Positions 1 through 9,551 of a stretch of DNA of 64,000 nucleotides are shown piece after piece; position 1 is the first letter of the stretch, and every line of letters begins with the position of its first letter. The notes beneath the pieces were generated by a model. It did no database searches, was not told where the DNA came from, and saw nothing but the letters and a program-made list of their open reading frames with translations. Source of the stretch: Cytophagales bacterium (GTDB taxonomy: Bacteria > Bacteroidota > Bacteroidia > Cytophagales > 172606-1); assembly GCA_030446715.1 (NCBI GenBank), contig JAUJMU010000004.1:418931-482930 (forward strand), written 5' to 3'. A program made the position numbers and the translations under genes.

Positions 1-2
1 AA

Positions 3-119
3 GGTCAAACCCTGCACCTGTTCCGCACCAGCCCCGATCCGGAGAATCCGGACGGCCTTGTCTGCGAAGGGCAGCCCTTTGCCGAACTGACGCGGGTTGA
101 GAATCTGCAGGGGTACTGA
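3..119 (+). CDS. C-terminal end of an unidentified protein (5' end outside window)
   Basis: An open frame runs from the window edge to a TGA at 117-119 and ends in the residues ENLQGY. Only about 38 residues are visible, without a recognisable motif, so no function is given. It is read as coding because it is open from the first base, has codon use like its neighbours and is followed by a clear non-coding spacer. Confidence 0.5.
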   Translation, partial: GQTLHLFRTSPDPENPDGLVCEGQPFAELTRVENLQGY

Positions 120-296
120 CGGTTAAGGTTATGGCTATATAGTTGTATGGTTATAAGGCTGTATGGCTGAATTCCTTTGCAGTTACCGTTTATCAGATGC
201 CGGCAAAGCCGCCGGAGACGGTGCGGCTGCGAAGCAGAGCTTCGCGCTATCGGAGGACACATTCAACAACTAACTGTAAATCAGATCAATGCAACT

Positions 297-317
297 CCCC
301 TCTCCCTGGGAGAGGGG
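297..317. repeat. REP-like palindrome
   Basis: CCCCTCTCCC and GGGAGAGGGG face each other around a single T, a perfect 10-bp stem, followed by the G-rich tail GCTGGGGGTGAGG. This wording is seen in interspersed intergenic palindromes of many bacteria. It may be a mobile REP-like unit or a transcription terminator. Confidence 0.45.
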
Positions 318-508
318 CTGGGGGTGAGGCTTTTATCAGGCAATGTACCTTAATATGGGCTGAAAGTTAACCATACAACTACAACCTTAATTGCCGATAC
401 GGGCAGGACTGTCTTCGGAAAACTGACTTTCTGACGCCCCGCCGAACTTTTTTGTAGAATTGCCGGTATTAAGTAACTGTGCAAAAGTGTAGGGTATTTG
501 TCTTTTTG

Positions 509-522
509 TAATCATATGATTA
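509..522. promoter_or_regulatory. AT-rich perfect palindrome upstream of smpB
   Basis: TAATCATATGATTA is a perfect 14-bp palindrome about 105 bp before the smpB start. It could be an operator or an untranslated-leader hairpin. Only the symmetry is seen; the role is inferred. Confidence 0.25.
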
Positions 523-628
523 TAAGACGTTTATTTGTCTGTCAACGGGCAACTGATAACCAGTAACTATTCGGGGCCCGTACTGTCCGGTGCAGGCGGC
601 AAGTACCAGAACCACTGACTCAAGAATA

Positions 629-1096
629 ATGGCGAAGGAAAAAGAGGCATTTGCCAAAACGGTTAATATCAAGAATAAGCGGGCCACCTTTGAATTCCAG
701 CTGCTGGATACGTACGTGGCGGGCATCATGCTGACCGGAACCGAAATCAAGTCCATCCGGCAGAGTCGGGTGAGCCTTCAGGATGCCTACTGCTACTTCA
801 GCGGCGATGCGCTTTTCGTGAAGGGAATGAACATTGCCCACTACGGAGAGGGAACGCATTACAACCACGATCCGCTCCGCGAAAGGAAACTGCTGCTTCA
901 GAAAAAAGAACTCAAAAAACTAGGCAACAAGCTGCTCGACCAGGGGCTGACCATTGTGCCCCTGCGGCTGTTTATCAACGACCGGGGTTTTGCCAAGCTG
1001 GAAATATCCCTTGCCAAAGGGAAAAAGCTTTACGACAAGCGGGAGGACATCAAGAGCCGCGACGTCTCCCGCGAAATGGAAAGAGAAAAGTATTAA
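629..1096 (+). CDS. smpB: SsrA-binding protein SmpB
   Basis: SmpB binds tmRNA and delivers it to stalled ribosomes for trans-translation. The sequence shows the family core: an N-terminal NKRATFEF strand, the GTEIKSIR motif, the tmRNA-binding LRERKLLL segment and the basic C-terminal tail [13 protein letters not shown]. At 155 residues from the chosen ATG it has normal family length. A frame extension to an upstream ATG at 590 adds residues not expected in the family, so 629 (MAKEKEAF) is preferred. The stop codon overlaps the next start (TAATG), suggesting translational coupling with the following membrane protein. Confidence 0.95.
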   Translation: MAKEKEAFAKTVNIKNKRATFEFQLLDTYVAGIMLTGTEIKSIRQSRVSLQDAYCYFSGDALFVKGMNIAHYGEGTHYNHDPLRERKLLLQKKELKKLGNKLLDQGLTIVPLRLFINDRGFAKLEISLAKGKKLYDKREDIKSRDVSREMEREKY

Positions 1097-1560
1097 TGGT
1101 CTCCAAATCCGCTTTTTACCTTTTGCTGCCCATGCTGGCCTTTGCCGTGGGGATGCTGCTGCCCTTTCAGGCGGGAGTCAACGCACAGCTCCGGACCTTG
1201 CTGGGCAACCCGCTTCAGGCGGCTCTGGTCTCCTTTCTGGCGGGCACTACCCTGTTATTGGTCATTGCCCTGCTGACCCGTATGCCCCTGCCAACCGTCA
1301 AAACCGTGTCAGGCATTCCGTGGTGGGCGTGGGTTGGGGGCGGGTTCTGCGGAGCCATCTACATCACAATGGTGATCCTGCTCACCCCGCGGCTGGGCGC
1401 TACCACCACTTTCGGCCTGATCATTGCCGGTCAGCTCATCATGTCGGTGGTGCTGGACCATTTCGGGGCGGTTGGTTTCCCGGCGCACCCGGTCAATCTC
1501 TGGCGCGTGGCCGGTGCCGTCCTGCTGATTATCGGGGTCATTCTGATCCGGCGGTTCTGA
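1096..1560 (+). CDS. DMT-superfamily YdcZ-type membrane protein (DUF606)
   Basis: A 154-residue protein with about five hydrophobic segments: residues 5-27, 38-60, 75-97, 102-122 and 132-151. The GVNAQLR start and the LGATTTFGLIIAGQLIMS motif are typical of the DUF606/YdcZ family of small inner-membrane transporters related to drug/metabolite exporters. The substrate is unknown. Its ATG shares one base with the smpB stop codon, so the two are probably co-transcribed. Family assignment is from recognised motifs; transport activity is inferred. Confidence 0.8.
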   Translation: MVSKSAFYLLLPMLAFAVGMLLPFQAGVNAQLRTLLGNPLQAALVSFLAGTTLLLVIALLTRMPLPTVKTVSGIPWWAWVGGGFCGAIYITMVILLTPRLGATTTFGLIIAGQLIMSVVLDHFGAVGFPAHPVNLWRVAGAVLLIIGVILIRRF

Positions 1561-1711
1561 GCGAAGCCTGTTTTTCCGCCAGCTGACTACAGGCTGGTCA
1601 GCTATGGTTCTTCTCCCCTCTCATCCGGATTGTTTCCCGGAAAATGATCCGGAATGGTACTATTCGGCCAAATAATTTTCCGTATAAACTAACGTAAAAG
1701 CCGTAACCTGC

Positions 1712-1741
1712 TTTCATTGCATTCATTTATCGTTATATTTG
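1712..1741 (+). promoter_or_regulatory. Possible Bacteroidota-type promoter of the acyl-CoA ligase gene
   Basis: TATATTTG at 1734-1741 matches the Bacteroidota -7 element TAnnTTTG and lies 48 bp before the ATG at 1789. A TTG at 1717-1719 sits closer than the usual -33 spacing, so the upstream half is weak. Confidence 0.35.
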
Positions 1742-1788
1742 TTCTATTCTAATATAGATTATTAATAAACCTTTAAACAGGACTATAT

Positions 1789-3468
1789 ATGGAGACGCAG
1801 GAAGCCGTAAAGCATAAACACATCTGGTTAAAGCACTATCCCAAAGGCGTGCCTTACGAGATTAATCCCGATCGCTACACCTCCCTGCTGGAGTTGATGG
1901 ACGAAGCTTTCCGGAAGTTTGCCACCCTGCCGGCCTACGCCAACATGGGCAAAGCAGTTACCTTCGGTGAACTGGACCAACTCTCCCGTAAGTTCGGTGC
2001 GTACCTCCAGAGCCTTGGTCTGCAGAAAGGAGACCGCCTCGCTATCCAGATGCCCAATCTGCTACAGTATCCCGTGGCGATGTTCGGGGCACTCCGGGCC
2101 GGCCTGATCGTGGTAAATACCAATCCCCTCTACACGCCACGGGAAATGGAACACCAGTTCCGCGACGCCGGGGTCAAAGCCATTGTGATCCTTGCCAATT
2201 TTGGCCACAACTTAGAAAAGGTACTGCCCAATACGGATATCAAACACGTAATCATCACCGAAATCGGCGACATGCTGGGTTTCCCCAAGAAGCAGCTCAT
2301 TAATTTTGTGGTGAAAAACGTAAAGAAAATGGTGCCCGCCTACCGCCTGCCGGGAGCCGTTCCGATCTCCGATGCCATTGCGCAGGGAGCCGGCATGACC
2401 CTGAAGCCGGTACAGCTGGGTGGCAAGGACATTGCTTTCATCCAATACACGGGTGGTACCACCGGCGTGTCAAAGGGAGCTACCCTTACCCACCGCAACG
2501 TGGTGGCCAACGTGGAGGCCAACTTTGAGTGGATGAAGCCCTGCATGAACCAGAATGACAACATCATCATCACGGCGCTGCCGCTTTACCACATCTATTC
2601 CCTGACGGTGAATGCCCTTTCGGCCCTGAAAACAGGTATGCTCAACGTGCTGATCACCAATCCGCGGGACATGAAGGCTTTTATAAAGGACCTGAAGAAG
2701 TACCGCTTCACCTGCATTACCGGTGTGAATACGCTCTACAACGGCCTGCTCAACCAACCAGACTTCGCCAGTCTCGATTTCAGTTCGCTGCGTATCACTT
2801 CCGCCGGCGGCATGGCCCTGCAAACCACCGTGGCCGAAAAATGGGCAAAGGTGACGGGTATTGTGCCGGCTGAGGGATACGGCCTTTCCGAGACCTCACC
2901 CGTACTGAGCAGCAATACCATTGACGGCACGGCCCGCATCGGTACCATTGGTATTCCGTGGCCCAGCACTGAGCTGAAAATCGTGAAGGACGACGGCACC
3001 GACGCCGCTCCCGGTGAGAGTGGCGAAATCTGGGCCCGCGGTCCGCAGGTGTTTCCCGGTTACTGGAACCGCCCTGACGAAACCGCCAAAGTATTTGATG
3101 GGGACTGGTTCAAAACCGGCGACATCGGAGAAATGGATGGGGAAGGTTTCTTCCGCATTGTGGACCGGAAAAAAGACATGATCATTGTTTCCGGCCTGAA
3201 AGTATTCCCCAACGAATTGGAAGAAGTGGTTTCCAAATGCGAAGGTGTGCTCGAAGTGGCCTGTATCGGCGTACCCGACGAAAAATCGGGCGAGGCCGTC
3301 AAACTCTTCATTGTGAAAAAAGATCCGGCCCTCACGGAGGAAACAGTAAAGGCGTTCTGCAAGGAAAATCTGACCAATTACAAGCGACCCCGAAGCATCG
3401 AGTTCCGTACCGAACTGCCCAAGTCAAATGTAGGCAAGATTCTCCGCCGGGAACTGCGCGAGGCGTAG
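1789..3468 (+). CDS. Long-chain fatty acid-CoA ligase (AMP-forming)
   Basis: A 559-residue ANL-superfamily enzyme that activates fatty acids to acyl-CoA through an acyl-adenylate. The ATP-binding P-loop-like motif YTGGTTGVSKGA is near residue 220, the adenylate motif EGYGLSETSP near 362, and the hinge FKTGDIGEMDGEGFFRIVDR near 445, followed by the C-terminal lysine region (SNVGKILRREL). Length and motif order match FadD-type ligases. It stands alone, so a role in fatty acid uptake and degradation is inferred from the family. The strand-exchanged frames inside it are shadows. Confidence 0.93.
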   Translation: METQEAVKHKHIWLKHYPKGVPYEINPDRYTSLLELMDEAFRKFATLPAYANMGKAVTFGELDQLSRKFGAYLQSLGLQKGDRLAIQMPNLLQYPVAMFGALRAGLIVVNTNPLYTPREMEHQFRDAGVKAIVILANFGHNLEKVLPNTDIKHVIITEIGDMLGFPKKQLINFVVKNVKKMVPAYRLPGAVPISDAIAQGAGMTLKPVQLGGKDIAFIQYTGGTTGVSKGATLTHRNVVANVEANFEWMKPCMNQNDNIIITALPLYHIYSLTVNALSALKTGMLNVLITNPRDMKAFIKDLKKYRFTCITGVNTLYNGLLNQPDFASLDFSSLRITSAGGMALQTTVAEKWAKVTGIVPAEGYGLSETSPVLSSNTIDGTARIGTIGIPWPSTELKIVKDDGTDAAPGESGEIWARGPQVFPGYWNRPDETAKVFDGDWFKTGDIGEMDGEGFFRIVDRKKDMIIVSGLKVFPNELEEVVSKCEGVLEVACIGVPDEKSGEAVKLFIVKKDPALTEETVKAFCKENLTNYKRPRSIEFRTELPKSNVGKILRRELREA

Positions 3469-3499
3469 GAGGTACTGAGTATCAGATATTTGATATTAA

Positions 3500-4605
3500 T
3501 CATCGTTTGACTTTTCCGGCCGTCTCTTTGGTGAACAGATGGTCTGCCTGGTGAAGTTCGAACCACTTCACCAGGTAGCCGGCCACCGGAGCCAGCAGCA
3601 TTTCCCGCACCTTATCCACCAGCAGCCCCGTCACAAACACCAGCACCGTGATCCCCAGAAGCGCCAGAAAGTGCTGGTATCCGGAGTAATGCTGGCTCCA
3701 GGAGAACAGACGGCTGATAACGTGCTCCCTGACCAGCGGGTGGTCGTGCAGCAGGTAAACGCCCAGCACACAGGTGCCTGCCCAGTTGACGAAAGGGCTT
3801 TGCAGGCGCAGGTTCCGGAAGAAGAAGAAAAAAGAAATGGCCGACAGGATCACCAGCGGGTTGTTGTAATTGAAAAGCCTTACGATTCCTTTGCTGTCCA
3901 GGTGCGCAATACTGGTATGGACCAGCACGAACAGCGCCGCCGAAGAGAGCAGATACACGGCCGCCGACCATTTCTGAAGAATGGCGTGATTGGAATATTT
4001 GTTCAGATACCGGCCGGCCAGGTAAATGTGCACAAAGCTGATCAGGAAAACCCGCCATTGGTGCCCAGCACACCCTCTGAACTGAATAGAAATCCGACAA
4101 ACGCATTCAGCACCGTAAACACGACCAGCACAAACAACAGCTGTTCTCTGGTACAGGAATCAATTCCTTTGTTTAACAATGGACTTACCAGGTAAAGGCC
4201 CAGGTAAGCTGTGATAAACCACCAGGTACCGTTGAAAAGCGGCAGAAATATATTCACCAGCAGCCGGAGCCCAAACGGAGCACCCGTGAGGAGGGTAAAC
4301 CCGAGGTGAATGATCAGCGCGTAGAAAGTGGTCTGCAGCATCAGGCTGATGACCGTGCGGCTCCGGAAACTGATCCGGTAAAAGCCGGATATGAACACAA
4401 AACAGTTCACGGCAATGACCAGAAAGCTTTTCAGCAGAATGTAGGCGACCGAGTAGTTGTCAGTGATGATGTAGTTGTCATTTGCCCCGCCCACCCCGGC
4501 TCCGCGTACAATCAGGTGGTAGCCGATGATCATCAGCATCAGGAAAATCCTGAGCAGTTCAATATTGAATTCGCGTACTGTTTTTTCTTTGAATGGTACA
4601 CCCAT
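3500..4605 (-). pseudogene. Acyltransferase 3 family membrane protein, split by a frameshift
   Basis: Two minus-strand frames together form one multi-pass acyltransferase (the OafA/YrhL-type superfamily that moves acyl groups onto surface carbohydrates). The N-terminal part (4042-4605) carries NIELLRIFLMLMIIGYH, in which the family histidine sits, and the second part (3500-4033 plus upstream) carries the later membrane helices. The frame breaks in a run of four A at 4047-4050; one extra A would restore a continuous reading through GGFFLISFVHIYLAG. It is either a recent pseudogene or a single base-calling error. Confidence 0.75.
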
Positions 4606-4659
4606 GTGAGCAGGATTTGATTGAAAAGGAGAGAAACTACTTCTCGCAATGCTGTAAAC

Positions 4660-6179
4660 TCAGGCATTGGTCAGGACCGGATACTGGGGATCTTCCCAGT
4701 AGTTGACCTCAATCACCGATGCGGCGTTGGCCAGCAGCCTGCGACAATCAGGGCTCAGGTGCTTCAGGTGCAGCTTCTTGCCGGCTTTGTGGTAGCGTTC
4801 GGTGAGTTTGTTAAGCGCCTCAATGCCCGACATATCGGCAACACGGCTCTCGCGGAAATCAATGATTACTTCACCGGGATCACCCGGTACATCAAACTTT
4901 TCATTGAAGGCCGTCACGGAAGCGAAGAAAAGCGGGCCGTAGAGTTCGTAGTGTTTTACGCCCTGTTCATCAATGTACTTGCGGGCCTGATCCGTTTGGC
5001 ATTTTCCCAGGCAAACACCAGCGCCGAAATCACCACGCCGATCAGCACGGCCAGCGCCAGATTATGCAGCAGCACTGTAATGGCCGCCACCAGTATACCC
5101 ACCAGCACATCGGGCAGCGGCATCCGGCCGATCATCCGGAAACTGGCCCATTCAAAAGTACCGATGGCCACCATAATCATCAGGCCGGTAAGCGCGGCCA
5201 TGGGCAACTGCTCGATCAGTCCGGCACCGAACATGATGAATACCAGCAGCATCACCGAAGCCACAATGCCCGACAGCCGGGCCCGGGAGCCGGAGGAAAT
5301 ATTGATCAGACTCTGACCGATCATGGCGCAGCCGCCCATTCCCGAAAACAGGCCACTTACCATATTGGCCGTTCCCTGCGCCACGCACTCCTTGTTGCCC
5401 CGGCCCCGGGTTTCGGTGATCTCATCAATCAGATTCAGCGTGAGCAGGCTTTCAATCAGGCCGACTCCGGCCATGATCAGGGCGTAGGGGAAGATGATTT
5501 GCAGGGTTTGGAGGGCAAAAGGCACCTGCGGAATATGAAAAGGCGGAAATCCGCCCTTGATAGAGGCAATGTCGCCGACCGTTCTGGTATCAATGTTTAG
5601 TCCGATCACCAGTGAGGCTACCACCAGGATAGCCGTAAGGGACGCCGGCACGGCCCTGGTCAGCCTGGGCAGCCCCCAGATAATCAGCATGGTCAGCAGC
5701 ACCAGACCCAGCATGGTAAGCAGAGGACCGCCGCTCATCCACTGGAGCACACCAGCCTGGTCAGGGGCCTTGAACTGATCCGGCTGCGACAGGAAAATGA
5801 TTATTGCAAGACCATTCACGAAGCCAAACATCACCGGATGCGGAACCAGCCGGATAAACTTGCCCAGCCTGAGCAGCCCCGCCACGACCTGAATGATCCC
5901 GGCCAGAACCACGGTAGCAAAAATGTATTCAACGCCGTGGGTTTTGGCAAGGGCCACCAGAATCACGGCCACTGCACCGGTAGCCCCCGAGATCATGCCC
6001 GGACGGCCGCCGAAAACTGAAGTAATCAAACCCACTGCAAAGGCGGCATACAGCCCGGTGAGGGGCGAAAGGCCCGCAATCAGGGCAAAGGCAACTGCTT
6101 CCGGAATCAGGGCGAGGGCGACAGTGAGGCCGGAAAGAATTTCAGTTTTGTAATCTACTTTTTGGGTTAAGTCAAATAA
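4660..6179 (-). pseudogene. SulP-family anion transporter with STAS domain, frameshifted
   Basis: The membrane domain lies in a frame ending at 4956 and includes [20 protein letters not shown] and the STATGAVA-like segment ISGATGAVA; SulP proteins carry sulfate, bicarbonate or other anions. The C-terminal STAS domain is in another frame (4660-4917, VIIDFRESRVADMSGIEAL). One missing base near 4983-4992 separates them: restoring it gives [20 protein letters not shown], the usual linker. The 5' end is also odd: upstream of the GTG at 6035 the frame stays open through [14 protein letters not shown] without an ATG, GTG or TTG. Confidence 0.75.
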
Positions 6180-6692
6180 CCGGAAGTAACGGGCTGAGGA
6201 TGCAGCTAAAACAGGAACAGAGGAAGATTGCAGGGCAGAAAGGGGCTCACGGAAAGATTGTTATGCGCCTGACGGGCATAAAGGATTTACCTGACCAGAA
6301 CCCCCGGAGGGCAGAGTCACGGTGGCGTGAGACGGAATGGTGAAGACTGGCTGATCATAGATAATGCTGCAAAGGTAACCAATTTTATTACTTATTCAAG
6401 TCGCTTTTCCCCGGCAGTAGTGGCGCAAGGGTACAACCTGAGTGATGCTCAGGTGCCATCAGGTTCATTTTTATTCATTCTTCAGCTACCGGAAGGAGGT
6501 TTCCGGTACCGCACCCCGAGTGGGGCACAAGCGGGCCGGCTCATCCGCAAGCCGGCTTTTTTCATTTCCGGGAATAGAACTCGGGCTGGCAGGCTCAGCC
6601 AGGTGTAACAGGCTGGTACGGTTACGGACAACCCGCTTCATCCGGAACCGTTGGTATACCAATCCAATTGTGCTTCAATTCTTTTTCATCTG
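6180..6692. other. Structured intergenic region between the SulP gene and the SDR gene
   Basis: No credible gene. Several hairpins lie in a row: CCTGAG-tgatg-CTCAGG (about 6437-6453), ACCGGAA/TTCCGGT (about 6488-6508), GCACCCC/TGGGGC (about 6510-6526) and a U-tailed terminator (6535-6562). I could not match them to a known riboswitch. Confidence 0.4.
6535..6562 (+). terminator. Rho-independent-like terminator
   Basis: GCCGGC, a 10-base loop and GCCGGC form a stem directly followed by six T. It lies on the plus strand just before the SDR gene, so it could end an upstream leader or an attenuated transcript. Confidence 0.55.
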
Positions 6693-7565
6693 ATGAGCCT
6701 GATTCTGATTACGGGAGCCGCCGGACACGTGGGCAGCGGCGTGGCCCGGCTGCTGGTCGCAAAAGGCTACTTTCTCCGTCTGATGGCACGGGAACCCGGC
6801 AGGCTTGACTCTTTTCCCGGTTCCGATGTGGTGAGGGGAGACTACGCCGATCCGGACAGTCTGGTGGCAGCCTTTGACGGCGTGGAAAAGGCTTTCGTTG
6901 TATCCGGCTACGCACAGCCCGGACAGCGGGCTTTGCTGCACCGGAATGCCTTCCGGGCGGCGGCGCAGGCACACGTAAAACACCTCGTGTATCTCTCCTT
7001 CCAGAACCCTTCCCCCTACTCTGAGTTTCCCATGTCGCGGGACCACCACCAGAGTGAACAATTCCTCCGCGAAACGGGCCTCTCCTATACGGCTCTCCGC
7101 GACAACCTCTACCTGGATCTCGTGCCCGGAATGTTTTCCCGCGACGGCATCATGCGCGGCCCGGCCGGCCGGGGCAAGGCAGCTTTTGTGGCAAGAGAAG
7201 ATGTCTGCCGGGTGGCGGCGGCAGTACTGGCCGACCCGCCGGCAGAGCAGGGCAGCTACGACGTAAGCGGGCCGGAAGCCCTGACCATGGCCGAAACCGC
7301 CGCCCGGCTGTCGGCACTCGTGGGCCGGAACCTGCACTACCATGAAGAATCCCCGGAAGAAGGCCGCGGGTGGCGCAGTACCCTTGGCGCACCAGACTGG
7401 GAAGTGGAAACGTGGCTGGGTTCTTACCGGGCTATTGCCGCCGGAGAACTGGTACAAACCAGTGACACGGTCCGGAAGTTTACCGGCAACGCTCCGCAGA
7501 AGCTGGAAGCGTATTTTACCCGGCACCCCGGCCTGCTGGATCATCTGCGCAACCGGCCCGGCTGA
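6693..7565 (+). CDS. NAD(P)-binding SDR/NmrA-type oxidoreductase
   Basis: A 290-residue protein beginning MSLILITGAAGHVGSGVARLL, an N-terminal Rossmann GxxGxxG nucleotide-binding motif (TGAAGHVG). It continues with the atypical-SDR layout of QorB/NmrA-like proteins: a residue patch HLVYLSFQN replacing the usual active-site strand, and ALRDNLYLDLV before a variable C-terminal substrate half. The start at 6693 is chosen because an in-frame GTG further upstream would add an unrelated leader. It is likely a redox enzyme or redox sensor; the substrate is unknown. It converges with the AraC gene downstream. Confidence 0.85.
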   Translation: MSLILITGAAGHVGSGVARLLVAKGYFLRLMAREPGRLDSFPGSDVVRGDYADPDSLVAAFDGVEKAFVVSGYAQPGQRALLHRNAFRAAAQAHVKHLVYLSFQNPSPYSEFPMSRDHHQSEQFLRETGLSYTALRDNLYLDLVPGMFSRDGIMRGPAGRGKAAFVAREDVCRVAAAVLADPPAEQGSYDVSGPEALTMAETAARLSALVGRNLHYHEESPEEGRGWRSTLGAPDWEVETWLGSYRAIAAGELVQTSDTVRKFTGNAPQKLEAYFTRHPGLLDHLRNRPG

Positions 7566-7602
7566 TTTCTATCCGGCAAACCCAAAGAACGCTCCTCTCC
7601 CA

Positions 7603-8463
7603 CTACTGCGCAAAACGCCGCTGGTACCGCAGCGGACTTTCGTGCACAATCGCCTTGAACTGCCGGTTAAAGCTGGACATGGTCCTGAATCCGCAGGCGC
7701 AGGCGACCTGAGTGACGCTCAGATTGCCCCCGATCAGCAGGCGGCAGGCGTGCCCGATGCGCACCTCGCTCACAAAGCCGGAAAAGGTTTTGTTGGCCCG
7801 CGCCCTGAAATAGCGGCAAAAGGCGGAAGGAGCCATGCTGGTCAGGGCGGCGACCTTTTCGAGGGAAATCTCTTCCTGAAAATGCCCGGTTACATATTCG
7901 TGTACTTTTCGCATCCGCTCGGTTTCGGAAGGCTTGCAGGCGTTTACGTAGCCCCGGCTGCAGATCAGTTCGTAATCCCCGGAAAGGACAACCGTGTGAA
8001 GAATGTCCAGCAGGACCAGCACCCGGGCAAAGTCCTCCCTGCCGGTCAGTTCCCGCATCTTGCCGGCCACCAGTTCCCGCGTCCGGCCCCTGATCTCGAG
8101 GCCCTGCCCTGCATTCTCCAATAGCTGCCTGAGCAGCACCATTTCCTGTTTTTCAAAAAATTCTTTGCCCAGAAAATTTCCGCTGAAGTAAATGACGATG
8201 CCGCGGGCAGCCTCAGTAGTCTCTCTCCCCGGGCTACCCGTATCGCTGCGCCAGAGGTGCGGCACGTCGGGCCCCAGAAAAACCATGTCACCGGGCAGAA
8301 ACGGCCTGATGCTGTCGCCGATGAACCGCGTGCCGCTGCCGGCCAGTACGCAGAACAGCTGGTACTCCGGATGAAAGTGCCAGTTGGGGTCGAAAACCGG
8401 GCCTTCGTACTCCTGCACGGTGAAGGACCCAAGCGATGAAACTGATTTTTTGAGGGCACGCAT
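7603..8463 (-). CDS. AraC-family transcriptional regulator with cupin sensor domain
   Basis: A 286-residue regulator. The N-terminal half has the cupin pattern FHPEYQLFCVLAGSGTRFIGD followed by PGDMVFLGPDVPH, which binds a small ligand. The C-terminal half carries two helix-turn-helix motifs: ISLEKVAALTSMAPSAFCRYF and LSVTQVACACGFRTMSSFNRQFK, the second being the conserved AraC signature. It is transcribed away from the epimerase gene at 8704, so the shared 240-bp spacer probably holds both promoters and its operator. It resembles the truncated AraC gene at 20.2 kb. Confidence 0.9.
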   Translation of the reverse strand: MRALKKSVSSLGSFTVQEYEGPVFDPNWHFHPEYQLFCVLAGSGTRFIGDSIRPFLPGDMVFLGPDVPHLWRSDTGSPGRETTEAARGIVIYFSGNFLGKEFFEKQEMVLLRQLLENAGQGLEIRGRTRELVAGKMRELTGREDFARVLVLLDILHTVVLSGDYELICSRGYVNACKPSETERMRKVHEYVTGHFQEEISLEKVAALTSMAPSAFCRYFRARANKTFSGFVSEVRIGHACRLLIGGNLSVTQVACACGFRTMSSFNRQFKAIVHESPLRYQRRFAQ

Positions 8464-8703
8464 GGAGAGGAATTGTGAAAAACCGGCACTTATTTAACCC
8501 TTTATTAGTGACCTTTAGCCGGAAAGAGTCAACATATAGTCAAAAGTGGTTAAAAGACTCATATTTTTTCTTATATCATTTAACTAATATTGTATTGACT
8601 GAAAAGGGGACCGTAGACATGAAGGTTGTCCCTGAATTGCTGAATAGCTGAATTGTTATCTTGTCAATACATCTAAAGTCTCCCGTCTGAACCACAAATA
8701 CCT

Positions 8704-9174
8704 GTGAAACTCCTGATGAATCTGCTGCTGTGGACCACTGACATGGAAGATGCAGTAATGCCCGTACTGGAGGACCTGAAGAAAATGGGCTTCGACGGCG
8801 TGGAAGTACCCTTATTCCACACCGGCATCCGCCAGTGGCAGCAGTGGTCGCGCCGGCTCGACGATCTCGGCATGTCGCGGGTTGCCGTTACGTTCTGCCG
8901 CCCCGAAGAAAACCCGGTCAGTCCTGATCCGCGGGTGCGGCAAAAGGGCATTGAACGCCTCAAAAGTCTGGTGGATTGCAGCCAGGCGCTGGGTGCTCCG
9001 CTCCTGTCCGGACCCATTCATTCGGCACTGAACGTATTTTCGGGCCAGCCGTCCACGGCCGAAGAGTGGCGGTGGTCGGTGGAGTGCATCCGGCAGGTCT
9101 CCGAATACGCCGCAACGGCCAAAGTTACGCTGGGCATTGAGTACCTTAGTCGGGGCAAATGCTTCAATACGTAA
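8704..9174 (+). pseudogene. Truncated sugar phosphate isomerase/epimerase (D-tagatose 3-epimerase-like)
   Basis: The first 148 residues look like the N-terminal half of a TIM-barrel ketose 3-epimerase: GFDGVEVPLFH, then SGPIHSAL, then VTLGIEYL, where the family normally continues with N-R-F-E and the catalytic glutamate region. The homology stops at about 9146 and eight unrelated residues lead to a stop, so roughly half of the barrel is missing and the protein cannot be active. The start is a GTG. Just beyond the break lies antisense coding sequence of another family, so a rearrangement rather than a point mutation removed the 3' half. Confidence 0.75.
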
Positions 9175-9254
9175 AGCCACTTCTCAAACTGCGTGACCAG
9201 TTCCTCTTCACTTTTACTGAAGCGCGGGATCTCCAGGTATATAAACGTGAGTTT
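9147..9254 (-). pseudogene. Remnant of an Rpn/PD-(D/E)XK nuclease family transposase
   Basis: About 35 residues read LTFIYLEIPRFSKSEEELVT followed by QFEKWLYVLKHLPRL. This matches the C-terminal part of Rpn-type recombination-promoting nucleases, which typically end their nuclease domain with an F-x-E-L-P-K-F strand and a KWLYVLK helix. Nothing of the catalytic part remains. It abuts the epimerase break point at 9146, which suggests that this element was involved in the rearrangement. Confidence 0.55.
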
Positions 9255-9551
9255 CGGGTTGCGTATCCGGGGCCTTTTTCCGGACGAAAACCAGAGGCAT
9301 GAGGGCATCAATTCCAATATTCATTTAATATTTTTTTGAGGGAGAAGAATCGTTTCCTCAGCAAGTGCAAAGTGCGTAATATTGAAGCTAAGTGTCTGTG
9401 CTTCCGGGCCTGCGGCCATAGTGCCGGAGCAAACGAAAAAGGATGCTTGCTACCTCCCTGTCCCCCTGCAGGCCGGAGACGGAGCAGGCATTTTTTATCC
9501 GCACCAAACCAGCATTATTTCACCTGACGGGAAGGTTCACCTGCCACGAAA

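Larger units (their letters stand above)
120..628. other. Intergenic region upstream of smpB
   Basis: No convincing gene is present. It holds a run of related TATGGCTATATAG/TATGGTTATAAGG words (about 128-170), a palindrome at 297-317 and an AT-rich palindrome at 509-522 that could belong to the smpB promoter. The short open frames here lack family features. Confidence 0.5.

Noticed and set aside
3550-3580. tRNA-like TTCGAA arm with GGTGAAG/CTTCACC stem
   Set aside because: It lies inside the acyltransferase coding region and no cloverleaf can be built around it.
6300-6562. SAM or cobalamin riboswitch
   Set aside because: None of the conserved core words of these riboswitches was found; only generic hairpins.
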